Shown here in pieces: positions 7,603 through 16,647 of a DNA stretch of 64,000 nucleotides. The notes below the pieces were generated by a model that saw nothing but the letters and a program-made list of their open reading frames with translations, was not told where the DNA came from and ran no database searches. Location: the NCBI GenBank assembly GCA_035538795.1, contig DATLJS010000029.1, positions 62,001 to 126,000 of the forward strand. The letters are read 5' to 3'. The position numbers were made by a program, and so were the translations under genes. Numbering within the stretch: position 1 is the stretch's first letter; each line of letters opens with the position of its first letter. Source of the DNA: JAJZGK01 sp035538795. Lineage in GTDB: Bacteria; Pseudomonadota; Alphaproteobacteria; Rhodospirillales; Magnetospirillaceae.

Positions 7603-10110
7603 ATGTCCAGCTGTTCCGCCAACTCCTCCCTGACGGCGCTGCTGCGCAACGATGCCGGTCAGCCCCACTACGTCCCGCCGCCCTGCCAGGTGGCCTGCCC
7701 CATCGGCACAGACGTCGGTTCCTATGTCGGCTTCATCTGGCTGGGCCAGTATGACAAGGCGCTGGAGGCGATCACCGCCACCAATCCCTTCAGCGGCGTC
7801 TGCGGCCGCGTCTGCGACGCCCCTTGCGAACCCGCCTGCCGCCGCGCCAACGGCGACGGAGCCGTAACCATCCGCGGCCTGAAGCGCTTCGTCATGGACA
7901 AGCTGGGCAGCCAATGGCTGCCGCCCAAAGTTCTGCCCAGCAAGACCAGGTCGGTCGCTATCGTCGGTTCCGGTCCCGCCGGCCTGACCGCCGCCCAGGA
8001 TATTGCCGAAGCCGGATATACGGTCGACGTCTATGAAGCGGCCCCCCGCGCCGGTGGTATGCTGACCTGGGGCATTCCCGACTTCCGCCTGCCGCCCGAG
8101 GTGGTGCAGCAGGACATCAAACATATCCTGGACCGTTATCCCGGCATCACCATCCACCTGTCGACACCGCTGGGAGACAAGGTCGGCCTGGATGCGCTGC
8201 GGGCCAAGCACGACGCCATTCTTCTGGCCATCGGCGCCAGCGCCGGCAAGAAGTTGGGCGTCCCCGGCGACGATCTGCCCGGCGTGGTGGACGGCGTTTC
8301 CTTCCTCGCAAAAGTCAACGGCGGCGATCGCCCGGCCATGCCGGAAACCGTACTGGTCATTGGCGGCGGCGACGTCGCCATGGACGCCTGCCGCACGGCC
8401 CGCCGCCTGCCCGGCGTCAAAAAAGTGCAAGTCCTTTACCGCCGTGGCCCCGGCGAAATCCCCGCCCGCCATCACGAGGTCGAAGCCTCTTTGGCCGAGG
8501 GCGTCGAAATCGTCTACAATATCCAACCCGTCTCGGTGTCGTCCGACGCCACCGGCGCGCCGGTGCTGAAGGTGATCCGCACCACCTTGGGCGATCCCGG
8601 CCCCGACGGCCGCCGGCGCCCCGTTGCCGTCGCCGGCAGCGAAGAGGATTTGTCAGCCGGCCTGATCATCGCCGCCGTCGGCCAAAAAGCCGTCAGCCTG
8701 GAATTGGCCAAGCACGGCCTGATGGCCGACGATCGCATTCCCACCGCCGACGAAAACATGGAGACCCCGGTTCCCGGCGTCTTCTCGGCCGGCGATGCCG
8801 CCTTCGGCAGTTCGACCATCGTCAACGCCATGGCCCAAGGCCACAAGGCGGCCTATTACATCCTGGCCAGGCTGGAAGGTGTTCCGCACCCGGATGCCTA
8901 TGCCACGCCCAACCGCACCCGAACCGCACCGCTGGCCCAGGACCCGTTGTGGGAGAAACTGGCGCCGCAACCCCCGGCTTTCGTCGGCTTTGGCGAGGAC
9001 GAACATTCCTTCAGCGAAGCAGAAACCGGCTATGACGAAGAAATCGCCCGCCAGCAGGCCGCCCGCTGCTATCGCTGTGACACCGAAACCGGCTCGGTCG
9101 ATTATTCGGTAAAGGCCCGCGAAACCATCTTCACCATGGCCAAAAGCGACCGCACCCAAGCCGAGCTTTTGTCGCTCACCAAATCCCGCCTGTCTTGCCG
9201 CGACAATCCGTTCCCGCCCGGCAAGCCCGCCGATTTTGACGAACTGACGTTCCTGCCGGCCAATCTGACCCGTCTGGTTATTGATCCCTATCGCGAAGCC
9301 TGCAAGACCCGCACTGTTCTGGGCGGCAGCCTGATCCTAGAGCATCCCTTGCTGGTGCGCGGGTTCGACGGACAGACGGCGGAGCTGAACGCCGCCATCG
9401 CCGCCGGAATCGCCGCTTCGGGCGGCGGATCGATCGGAGCCGCACCGCTGGCGGGCAACGTTCCCTGGCTGCAACTGGCCGCCGACAAGACCAAGGCCGA
9501 TCCTGACGCCGCCGTCGTCGTTCTGCCCTTCGCCACCGGCATGTCCTTGCCGGCGCGAAGCGGCAAAAAGCAGTTGCTGGGTTTGTCGGTGCGCTCCACC
9601 GATCTGGACGACGCCGTTCCCTTCGCCCTACAAGCCGGCATCGACCTGATGATCCTGGACGCCAGCAGCGGCATCGGCCGGACCTGGGCCGAACTTTCCG
9701 GCCAGCCCGATCTGGGCATCATCAGCAAAGCCGTCCGTTTGCTGCGGGCGGCCAAGGCCGAGGAAAGCATCGACCTGATTTATTACGGCGGCATCCGTTC
9801 CGGCAGCGATCTGGCGAAGGCCCTATCTTTGGGCTGCGTCGCCGGTATCGCCGAAGTGTCGGCGGCCCTGGCCGCCGGCGCCCGGATCGACGGCAAAACC
9901 CTGGTCTTCCCAGACCTAGCCACGGCAAAACAGCGGACCGATGCCGTCGCCAATTACCTGAAAGCCGCCGCCAGCGAAGTCTCGATGATGGCTCGCTGCA
10001 CCGGCAAAACCAACGTCCACAACCTGGAGCCGGAAGATTTGCGCAGTCTGACCCTGGCCGCCCAGAACGCCACCGGCATCGTCATGGCCGGCATCAAAAA
10101 AGTGTCCTGA
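7603..10110 (+). CDS. GltD-type NAD(P)H oxidoreductase fused to a degenerate glutamate synthase FMN-like domain
   Basis: Residues 1 to about 480 match the glutamate synthase small subunit. There is an N-terminal iron-sulfur Cys set (CQVACPIG, GVCGRVCDAPCEPAC), an FAD site (VAIVGSGPAGLTAAQ) and an NADPH site (VLVIGGGDVAMDACRTARR). Residues about 500-835 resemble the FMN domain of GlxD/MgsC: DELTFLPANLTRL, YYGGIRSGSDLAKALSLGC and a tail NVHNLEPEDLRSLT. The catalytic core around the usual MSFGALS stretch is eroded. It starts two bases after the mgsBC stop, so it is part of the operon. I infer that it feeds electrons to Mgs, with the FMN-like part now structural. The physiological donor is not shown. 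Confidence 0.75.
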   Translation: MSSCSANSSLTALLRNDAGQPHYVPPPCQVACPIGTDVGSYVGFIWLGQYDKALEAITATNPFSGVCGRVCDAPCEPACRRANGDGAVTIRGLKRFVMDKLGSQWLPPKVLPSKTRSVAIVGSGPAGLTAAQDIAEAGYTVDVYEAAPRAGGMLTWGIPDFRLPPEVVQQDIKHILDRYPGITIHLSTPLGDKVGLDALRAKHDAILLAIGASAGKKLGVPGDDLPGVVDGVSFLAKVNGGDRPAMPETVLVIGGGDVAMDACRTARRLPGVKKVQVLYRRGPGEIPARHHEVEASLAEGVEIVYNIQPVSVSSDATGAPVLKVIRTTLGDPGPDGRRRPVAVAGSEEDLSAGLIIAAVGQKAVSLELAKHGLMADDRIPTADENMETPVPGVFSAGDAAFGSSTIVNAMAQGHKAAYYILARLEGVPHPDAYATPNRTRTAPLAQDPLWEKLAPQPPAFVGFGEDEHSFSEAETGYDEEIARQQAARCYRCDTETGSVDYSVKARETIFTMAKSDRTQAELLSLTKSRLSCRDNPFPPGKPADFDELTFLPANLTRLVIDPYREACKTRTVLGGSLILEHPLLVRGFDGQTAELNAAIAAGIAASGGGSIGAAPLAGNVPWLQLAADKTKADPDAAVVVLPFATGMSLPARSGKKQLLGLSVRSTDLDDAVPFALQAGIDLMILDASSGIGRTWAELSGQPDLGIISKAVRLLRAAKAEESIDLIYYGGIRSGSDLAKALSLGCVAGIAEVSAALAAGARIDGKTLVFPDLATAKQRTDAVANYLKAAASEVSMMARCTGKTNVHNLEPEDLRSLTLAAQNATGIVMAGIKKVS

Positions 10111-10120
10111 TCAAACGATT

Positions 10121-10148
10121 GCCGGAGCGGGATCGCTCCCGCTCCGGC
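10121..10148 (+). terminator. Hairpin after the mgs operon
   Basis: A perfect 12-bp stem (GCCGGAGCGGGA and its complement) closes on a four-base loop ten bases after the oxidoreductase stop. There is no clean T-run behind it, so termination could be incomplete. Confidence 0.65.
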
Positions 10149-10228
10149 AGAAAGCCCATTCTGACTACAAAAATAAACCCATATGAATAACAATAAAATT
10201 TTAAATGATGATAATTTAATACACGATA

Positions 10229-10243
10229 GCACATTTAATGTGC
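10229..10243. promoter_or_regulatory. NtrC-type binding palindrome
   Basis: GCACATT T AATGTGC is a perfect 7-bp dyad with GCAC-N7-GTGC geometry, the spacing of the NtrC enhancer consensus. It lies in the AT-rich gap 10149-10345, 51 bases upstream of a sigma-54 promoter. Confidence 0.6.
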
Positions 10244-10294
10244 ATAAGTTCAGCAAATTACGATATTTTATAGCAGTTTTACTATTATCATAAC

Positions 10295-10310
10295 TGGCAT
10301 TTAATTTGCT
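10295..10310 (+). promoter_or_regulatory. Sigma-54 promoter of the chemoreceptor-SBP gene
   Basis: TGGCATTTAATTTGCT has GG and GC separated by exactly ten bases, matching the -24/-12 consensus. The start codon follows 36 bases downstream at 10346, and the NtrC-like palindrome lies upstream. Confidence 0.7.
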
Positions 10311-10345
10311 TATGACTCACACAAAGTCATGACACAGAGGATCAA

Positions 10346-12067
10346 ATGCCGGACGATAGTTTTCAATCCGATATATATTCTTCAGAGTCTTTGATCGGCC
10401 CGCAGGTAGCCCCCATCGTCAGCCATGCCCGGCGCCTGACGGTCGACGCCGTTGCCAGCGGCCACAGCCTGGCCCAGACCTTTGACGAGTTGGACGACCG
10501 CTGCCAAAAATTGCTGGCGGCCTTGCGCTCGGCGGATCAGGACGTGGCGGACTCGGCCGGTCAGGCGGAAAGCCTGCGCGCCGGCAGCGACAGCGAAGCC
10601 GCCGAAATCGCGCAACTGATCCGCCGCCTGCTGGACGAAGTCACTGTCCGCATCGACCAGAAAGCCAACGAGGCCGAGGCGACCCTGTCGGCCATCATGC
10701 AGATCGGCCATCAGGTGCGCATGCTGGCTATGAACGCCCGCATCGAAGCAGCGCGGGCCGGAGAACATGGCCGCGGCTTTTCAGTGGTCGCCAATGAAGT
10801 CGGCGAGCTGGCCCGCCAGACCCTCAACCATGCAGACAAGGCTGCGCACAGCCTGGATTTTTCTGATGTACAGAATATGCTGGGGGCCACCGTCGGCCAA
10901 ATCGGCAACGGTTTGGGGCGCATGCAAACCGTGACGTCCGCCTCACTGAACAGCCTTCACAACCTGCTGTCCGGATTGGAGCGCAATGTCCAAAGCATCA
11001 CGGGGAACACCCAGGTGGTGGTGGAAATGGTGCATCTGGGCCGCCAGTCCCAGGGCCGCAGCCTGGACCAGATGGCCTGGGCCGGAGAGGAACTGGACGA
11101 GTTGACGCAAACTTTGACCAATACGCCTTCGCCAATCAGCGGGCTGGCGGCCCTGGCCGCCAAACGGCACATCATTCTGGATCCCGGCTACGACCGGCTG
11201 GACGACATTCTGCGCCGCGGAAAACTACGGGTGGCGGTCGAGCCCGGCTTCGTCGGGCTGTCTTTTCGCCGCCGCAAGGGCGAACCGCTGAGCGGCCTCG
11301 ACATCGATTACGCCACCGCCTTCGCCCGCTCGATCGGCGTCGCCTGCGACTTCGTGGAACATCCCTGGGACCAGTTGCCGCAATTGCTGTTCCACGGACG
11401 AACCCCTGCCGAAGCCCCTGTCGACGTGGTCTGGAGCGCCCTGCCGCCCAATGCCGGCTTCACCGGCGTCGCCTATTCCGAAACCTATACCTGGCTGCCG
11501 TACGTCATGGCCCGGCGCAAAGGCGATTCCCGCATCGGCCGACTAGAGGATCTGGACGGCAAGGTGCTGGGCATCATCAACGATCCCGGAGCCTTCGCCG
11601 TGCTGGAGGCGGCCGGAATCCGCTGGTCGGCCAACGCCGCCAAACCCGGCGGCAAGATACGCCTTGCCAACTTGATGGCCTACAGCGACCAGTCGCGCAT
11701 CCACGACTGCCTGGCAGACAAAGTGGTCGACGCTTTTTGCGTCGACCTGCCGATCTATCACTGGGCCTGCACCAATCCGGAAAGCCCGTGGCATGGCCGG
11801 ATCGAGATCGTCGGCGGCAATCTGGCGCCACAACCTTATTACTACGCCGTCGGCGTCGCCGCCGAAAGCGGGTCGTACCGCCTGTTGCAAGCCATCAACG
11901 GCTTCCTGGGCAAGTTCAAACCGTCCCCCGAGCGCCGCCGCATCGAAACGGCATGGCAAGGCAGTCCGCTGGACGGCGCCATCAGTTACCGCGACGAACC
12001 GGGCGCGTTGAAAGGCGAAGCCGAACTGATGCAGCTTTGGCAGAACCGCCGCGGCTTCGGAGGTTAA
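10346..12067 (+). CDS. Soluble chemoreceptor fused to a C-terminal family 3 solute-binding domain
   Basis: The 573-residue product has no signal peptide or membrane segment. Residues about 90-260 hold a methyl-accepting chemotaxis signalling hairpin with the tip LAMNARIEAARAGEHGRGFSVVANEV. Residues about 275-550 form a family 3 extracellular solute-binding fold (DDILRRGKLRVAVEPGF, LSGLDIDYATAFARSIGV, YYYAVGVAAESGSYRLL), here without export. AGAGG precedes the ATG by five bases. Its stop overlaps the stop of the convergent regulator by four bases. I infer a cytoplasmic sensor of a small amino-acid-like compound, perhaps N-methylglutamate or gamma-glutamylmethylamide, that steers swimming under nitrogen control. 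Confidence 0.78.
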   Translation: MPDDSFQSDIYSSESLIGPQVAPIVSHARRLTVDAVASGHSLAQTFDELDDRCQKLLAALRSADQDVADSAGQAESLRAGSDSEAAEIAQLIRRLLDEVTVRIDQKANEAEATLSAIMQIGHQVRMLAMNARIEAARAGEHGRGFSVVANEVGELARQTLNHADKAAHSLDFSDVQNMLGATVGQIGNGLGRMQTVTSASLNSLHNLLSGLERNVQSITGNTQVVVEMVHLGRQSQGRSLDQMAWAGEELDELTQTLTNTPSPISGLAALAAKRHIILDPGYDRLDDILRRGKLRVAVEPGFVGLSFRRRKGEPLSGLDIDYATAFARSIGVACDFVEHPWDQLPQLLFHGRTPAEAPVDVVWSALPPNAGFTGVAYSETYTWLPYVMARRKGDSRIGRLEDLDGKVLGIINDPGAFAVLEAAGIRWSANAAKPGGKIRLANLMAYSDQSRIHDCLADKVVDAFCVDLPIYHWACTNPESPWHGRIEIVGGNLAPQPYYYAVGVAAESGSYRLLQAINGFLGKFKPSPERRRIETAWQGSPLDGAISYRDEPGALKGEAELMQLWQNRRGFGG

Positions 12068-12702
12068 CCCTCCGAAGCCCGCGAATAGACGATCACCGAA
12101 AGCATCCGGATCGGCAACTGGCGCAGCTCTTCCGGCCCGTGGGGGGCGTCGGCGTCGAAGAACAGCGAATCGCCGGCCTTCATGGGATAGAGCTTGCTGC
12201 CGTGGCGATAAGCCACTTCGCCCTCCAGGATGTAGATGAACTCCAGTCCGGAATGCTGAAAGATCGGAAAGACGTCGGCGCTTTCCGTCAGCGTCACCAG
12301 ATAGGGCTCGACGGCGATGGCTTTGTTGCCGATGGAATGCCCCAGCAGTTCGTACTGATGCCCGGCGCGGGTTCCTCGCCGTTCGATGGTCAACCCCTCC
12401 CCGGCCTTGACGAAGGTGGCGTCGCGCTGTTCCTCGAACTTGCGGAAGAAGGCCGTCACCGGCACGTTCAGCGCGCGGGAAAGTGCTTGCAACGTCGATA
12501 GCGACGGCGAGGTGATGCCGTTCTCGATCTTCGAGAGCATGCCCGCCGACAATCCGGCCTGTTTGGCCAGATCGGACACGGTCATGTCCAGCTTGCTACG
12601 GAATTCGCGCACCTGATGGCCGATGGACACTTCCAGGCTATTCTCGCGCGCGCCGTCCACGGCGTGGGGATTTTGTCCGTCCTTGGAATTTGAACCGTTC
12701 AT
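12064..12702 (-). CDS. XRE-family transcriptional regulator with C-terminal cupin domain
   Basis: The N-terminal half carries an XRE helix-turn-helix (IGHQVREFRSKLDMTVSDLAKQ, GLSAGMLSKIENG, PSLSTLQALSRAL). The C-terminal half is a cupin sensor (FPIFQHSGLEFIYILEGEV, GDSLFFDADAPHGPEEL). I place the start at 12702 behind CAGGG; an in-frame ATG at 12735 has a poorer ribosome site. It lies 103 bases after mgdD on the same strand and is the likely local regulator of the mgd operon. Regulators of this type often sense amino acid or polyamine derivatives. The effector here is unknown. Confidence 0.82.
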   Translation of the reverse strand: MNGSNSKDGQNPHAVDGARENSLEVSIGHQVREFRSKLDMTVSDLAKQAGLSAGMLSKIENGITSPSLSTLQALSRALNVPVTAFFRKFEEQRDATFVKAGEGLTIERRGTRAGHQYELLGHSIGNKAIAVEPYLVTLTESADVFPIFQHSGLEFIYILEGEVAYRHGSKLYPMKAGDSLFFDADAPHGPEELRQLPIRMLSVIVYSRASEG

Positions 12703-12805
12703 GTCGCCCTGTCGTTCAGCCTGCTGCATCGGCATGGACCGACTATAAGACGGACGAAGCGGCGCGTCACCTCTTCAGGCTGTTTTTCGCAGCGGAAATG
12801 ACACT

Positions 12806-13471
12806 TCAACGCAGTCCGCAGACGCTTCCAGCGAATTCGGCCATGGCGTCGGCCAGCACATCCCACAGATAAGCCGCCGAAGCGCTGTCGGCCAGCACAT
12901 GGAAAGCCGGAAGCTCCGCCCCACGGTCATCGCGGATGATGATGGCCGACAGACGCGCCAGCGAAGTCTGGGCAATGGACAGGTCGGCAAACTTATGAAG
13001 CCGCACATCAATGCCGCACAGCTTGGCGAACATCTCGGGCGCCTTGGCGCCGCCGACGGTGAACCAGGCATGGCTGTCGCGGCGGGGCACCTGGAAGCAC
13101 AGACCGGCCGCGTCCAAAGACCAGGCGGCATCCAGAGCGGCGACCGTCGACGGCCGACCGTCCGACGGTCCCAGCAACAGAAATTCCCCCGGCGACAGAC
13201 GGGCCACCAGCGTGCCATCCGAAAGGACGGCGGCCTGATTGTGTTCGGGCGGATAGGCGATATTCCGGCCGTCCAGCCAGGCCGCCGTTTCCGCGCCTTT
13301 GAAGCCGGTACGCGGCAGCGGCGACAGATCGCGCAAAACCACGCCAGCGGCAGGACGCTGGCCGGGAATGGACAGGGCGGCGACGCAATCTCCGGCCTGC
13401 CCCCAGGAAACGCTCAGGGCATCGAGGGAACGGCGGACGAAACTGCGGCGCAGAATGGTTTCCAGGCCCAT
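12806..13471 (-). CDS. mgdD: N-methylglutamate dehydrogenase subunit D (sarcosine oxidase gamma-type)
   Basis: This 221-residue protein matches the SoxG/gamma subunit of heterotetrameric sarcosine oxidase-type enzymes. That subunit is a GcvT-like fold that closes on the alpha subunit. The recognisable parts are AVLSDGTLVARLSPGEFLLLGP and CFQVPRRDSHAWFTVGG. It begins three bases after the mgdC stop and completes the subunit set A-B-C-D in the order usual for the family. The split from true sarcosine oxidase is made by context: the gmaS and mgs genes nearby and the form of the delta-type subunit. Confidence 0.78.
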   Translation of the reverse strand: MGLETILRRSFVRRSLDALSVSWGQAGDCVAALSIPGQRPAAGVVLRDLSPLPRTGFKGAETAAWLDGRNIAYPPEHNQAAVLSDGTLVARLSPGEFLLLGPSDGRPSTVAALDAAWSLDAAGLCFQVPRRDSHAWFTVGGAKAPEMFAKLCGIDVRLHKFADLSIAQTSLARLSAIIIRDDRGAELPAFHVLADSASAAYLWDVLADAMAEFAGSVCGLR

Positions 13472-13474
13472 CGC

Positions 13475-16369
13475 TCAGATCTCCTGGCGCTTGTTTTCGG
13501 GGTCGTAGAACGGCAGAGGCACGACCACCGCTTCGATCATCTGCCCACCCTGAACGCGGATGGAAAAGACCGAACCGGCCGACGACAGTTTTGGCGGCAC
13601 GATGGCCAGACCAATGACCTTGCCCAAAGTGGGCGAATCCACCACCGAGGTCACTCGGCCGGCGATGTCGCCCTTTTCGATCACCAGATGGTTTTCCAGC
13701 GGCGTCGGATCCGACGGATGCTTAAGCTGGAACCCAACCAGACGACGGGTCTGTTCCTTGGCTTCCAAAGCCTCCATGGCCGGTTTGCCGACGAAGAAGG
13801 CTTTCTTGCGTCCCACCGCCCAACCCATGGCCGCTTCCATGGGATGGCTCAGGCTGTCGGTATCCTGGGACACGATGATGTGGCCTTTTTCCAGACGCAG
13901 CACACGCTGGGCTTCGATACCGATGGGACGTATGGCGAATTCCTGCCCCGCTTCGGCCACGGCGTCCCACAGGGCTTCGCCCTGACTGGCGGGAACGTGG
14001 ATTTCATAGCCCAGCTCGCCGCCGAAACCGACGCGCATCAGACGGGCGGGAATACCCGCCACCGTGCCGGTGCGGATACCCAGATAAGGGAAGCCTTCGG
14101 GCGACAGATCGACGTCGCGGCACAGTTTGGCCAGCACCTTGCGGGAATTCGGACCAATCAGGTTCAGGCCACAGAAGGCGGCGGTGACGTTGGCGATGTC
14201 CACCTTCATCCGCCATTGGGCATTGAACCACTGCATCAGACGATAGACCCGATCGACCCCGCTGGTGGTGGCGGTCACATAATAATGCCGTTCGTGCAGC
14301 CGTCCGGCCACGCCGTCGTCGATGATGTAGCCGCCCTGATCCAGCATCAAGGCGTAGCGGACCTTGCCCACCGGCAGCTTGGCATAAGTCCAGGTATAGA
14401 TGCGTTCCAGGAATTCGCCGGCCTCGGGACCGCGGATATCCAGGCCGCCCAGGGTCGAAACATCAATCATGCCGACGCCGGTGCGGGCGGCTTCGACTTC
14501 GGCGACGACGGCCTTGGCGGCGTCGGGACCATAATATGCCGGACGCATCCAGGCTCCCGCCGTCATCATGCGGGCACCGACCTCAAGATGGCGGTGATGC
14601 ATGGCCGTCAGACGCACCGGATCGAAAGACCGGCCGGCCAGATGCCCCAGCGTCTCGCCGCCGATGGGCGGACGGACGGTGGTGGTGCCGACCGTGACCG
14701 GCGACTGGCCGTTGCAGCGGGCCAGCACTCGCTGCACCAGGGTATTGGTCAGCTTGCCCTGGGTCGGCCCCATGCCGGCAGTGGAAAAGCGTTTCAGCAA
14801 CTGGATATGGTCGTAGCCCTGGGCCGCCGCGTCGGGAACGTCGCGGTATTGCAGGTCTTCGTCGAAGTCGATGAAGTCCTTGCCTTTGCCCAGCGGGAAA
14901 ATCGGCCACGCGAAGGTCCGGCCGGCGCCGTCTTCGGCGATTTCCCCTCCGGCCTCGGCCGCGAACCCGGCATCGACGGCCGCCAAGGCGCCGTTGCGGC
15001 GACCGTCGGCGATGGTGGCGTCCAATGCCCAACGTCCCGCCAAAGATCCGGCGGCGAACAGATGCGGCGGCAGGGACTCGATGCGCGGCATGGCGGTTTC
15101 CGGATCCGGCACCAGTACGGCATTGGCATGCGACAGCAGCGCCGCCATCGGCACATAGCCCACCGACAGGCACAGCAGATCGCAGTCCAGCGCGGCGACC
15201 GTGGCGCCCAGCTTGCCTTCTCCGGCGATGCGGGCGATGCGGACGCCACGGATGTGGTTTCGGCCTTCGTAAGCTTCGGCGATGGCGCAGCCGGCATGCA
15301 CCGTCACCCCCTTCGCCTTCACCGCTTCGGCCAGTGGGTGAATGGCGGGTGCAGAGCGCAAATCGACCACGGCGGCGATATCCACGCCCGCCGACAACAG
15401 ATCGAGGACGACGCCATAGGCGTCTTCATTGGCGGCGGCGACCACCGCCTTTTTACCGGGACGGACGCCGAACTGCTTCATCAGCCGTTGCGCCGCCGTG
15501 CCCAGCATGATGCCCGGCAGATCGTTGTTGCGAAAGACCATCGGCTGTTCCGAAGCGCCGGTGGCGATCACCACCGACTTGGCCCGCAGCTTGTAGAAGC
15601 GGTTGCCCTTGACCACCGGCAGCCAGTTGTCGCTGAACCAGCCCTGAACCGTGGCGCTGGTCATGACGGTGATGCGGTTCTCGGCGGCGACGCTTGACAG
15701 GAGGACAGTCATCTCCTCTTCCGCCCGTTTCCCTTCGGGGTCGAAACGGGTGAAACCAAGCGCGCCGCCGAGGTCTGGATGTTCGTCGATGAGGATGACC
15801 TCGGCTCCGGCCTTGGCGGCCTCGAGGGCCGCCGCCATGCCGGCCGGGCCGCCGCCAACTACAGCGACATCGGCGAACAAATAGGCTTTGTCGTAATAGC
15901 CGTGATGAGCGTTCAGGTTGACCTTGCCCAAACCGGCCAGATGACGGATCACCGGCTCCCAGAAACGCCAGGCGATGCGGGGATTGAAGAACGTCTTGTA
16001 ATAGAAGCCGACCGGCATGAAGCGCGAGAGCTTCTCCAGTACCCGGCCCCAATCCTTGTCGGCGGTGCCGAAGGTGTTGACGGCGCTGACGGCCAGTCCG
16101 TCGGCGATGGGACGCATGTCGGACGGAACGTTGGGCTGATCGCCGACCTGCACCAAGGAATTGGCTTCCAAACCGGCGGCGGAAATCATGCCGCGCGGAC
16201 GATGATATTTGAAGCTGCGCGACAGAACCCAGCGGTCATTGGCGGCCAAGGCGCTGGCGATGGTGTCGCCCTCATAGCCGCTGACCTCCTGGCCGTCGAA
16301 AGTGAAACGGACGACTTTCGAACGGTCGATGCGCCGCCCCCACGGAGCTGGCAGACGATTGGCGCTCAT
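13475..16369 (-). CDS. mgdC: N-methylglutamate dehydrogenase subunit C (sarcosine oxidase alpha-type)
   Basis: The 964-residue product is of standard alpha-subunit length. Domain order is an N-terminal ferredoxin-like fold (VRFTFDGQEVSGYEGDTIASA, RSFKYHRPRG), an NAD/FAD Rossmann domain (VAVVGGGPAGMAAALEAAKAG) and, from about residue 590, a GcvT-type tetrahydrofolate-binding domain ending in an aminomethyltransferase barrel. It would accept the methyl carbon on tetrahydrofolate as methylene. The start overlaps the mgdB stop by four bases (ATGA). Neighbouring folD and purU give the folate product an outlet. Confidence 0.85.
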   Translation of the reverse strand: MSANRLPAPWGRRIDRSKVVRFTFDGQEVSGYEGDTIASALAANDRWVLSRSFKYHRPRGMISAAGLEANSLVQVGDQPNVPSDMRPIADGLAVSAVNTFGTADKDWGRVLEKLSRFMPVGFYYKTFFNPRIAWRFWEPVIRHLAGLGKVNLNAHHGYYDKAYLFADVAVVGGGPAGMAAALEAAKAGAEVILIDEHPDLGGALGFTRFDPEGKRAEEEMTVLLSSVAAENRITVMTSATVQGWFSDNWLPVVKGNRFYKLRAKSVVIATGASEQPMVFRNNDLPGIMLGTAAQRLMKQFGVRPGKKAVVAAANEDAYGVVLDLLSAGVDIAAVVDLRSAPAIHPLAEAVKAKGVTVHAGCAIAEAYEGRNHIRGVRIARIAGEGKLGATVAALDCDLLCLSVGYVPMAALLSHANAVLVPDPETAMPRIESLPPHLFAAGSLAGRWALDATIADGRRNGALAAVDAGFAAEAGGEIAEDGAGRTFAWPIFPLGKGKDFIDFDEDLQYRDVPDAAAQGYDHIQLLKRFSTAGMGPTQGKLTNTLVQRVLARCNGQSPVTVGTTTVRPPIGGETLGHLAGRSFDPVRLTAMHHRHLEVGARMMTAGAWMRPAYYGPDAAKAVVAEVEAARTGVGMIDVSTLGGLDIRGPEAGEFLERIYTWTYAKLPVGKVRYALMLDQGGYIIDDGVAGRLHERHYYVTATTSGVDRVYRLMQWFNAQWRMKVDIANVTAAFCGLNLIGPNSRKVLAKLCRDVDLSPEGFPYLGIRTGTVAGIPARLMRVGFGGELGYEIHVPASQGEALWDAVAEAGQEFAIRPIGIEAQRVLRLEKGHIIVSQDTDSLSHPMEAAMGWAVGRKKAFFVGKPAMEALEAKEQTRRLVGFQLKHPSDPTPLENHLVIEKGDIAGRVTSVVDSPTLGKVIGLAIVPPKLSSAGSVFSIRVQGGQMIEAVVVPLPFYDPENKRQEI

Positions 16370-16635
16370 GCCGTTTCTCCCTTGCCCAATTGGTCAGCCC
16401 GATAGGTCCGCAAAATCTCGTCGGTGCGCACGTCCCGCTCGGCGACAAACCAATAGGAGGTCGGCACGTGATACCACCATTCACGGGTGATGCCGGCCTT
16501 GTTGTCCTTCAAATACAGATAATCGGCCCAGGCTTCGGCTCCGGCATCGGGGGCGGGAACATCACGGACCTCTCCGCCATAAGAGAATTCCGAGATGTTG
16601 CGTGGACCGTTCAACGGACAATGCATGATCTTCAC
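16366..16635 (-). CDS. mgdB: N-methylglutamate dehydrogenase subunit B (sarcosine oxidase delta-type)
   Basis: This 89-residue delta-type subunit begins MKIMHCPLNGPRNISEF and contains TREWWYHVPTSYWF and AERDVRTDEILRTY. True sarcosine oxidase delta subunits bind zinc through three Cys and one His. Here only one Cys (residue 6) remains and the second Cys of the first CxxC is absent. This NGPRN form is the one I associate with N-methylglutamate dehydrogenases, so it supports the mgd assignment. It begins 12 bases after mgdA. Confidence 0.8.
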   Translation of the reverse strand: MKIMHCPLNGPRNISEFSYGGEVRDVPAPDAGAEAWADYLYLKDNKAGITREWWYHVPTSYWFVAERDVRTDEILRTYRADQLGKGETA

Positions 16636-16647
16636 GGGTCCAGCTCC

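Noticed and set aside
12899..15697. Very long plus-strand frame of 932 codons opposite mgdC and mgdD
   Set aside because: It is the antisense shadow of two well-supported genes. Composition is low in hydrophobic cores and no motif is seen.
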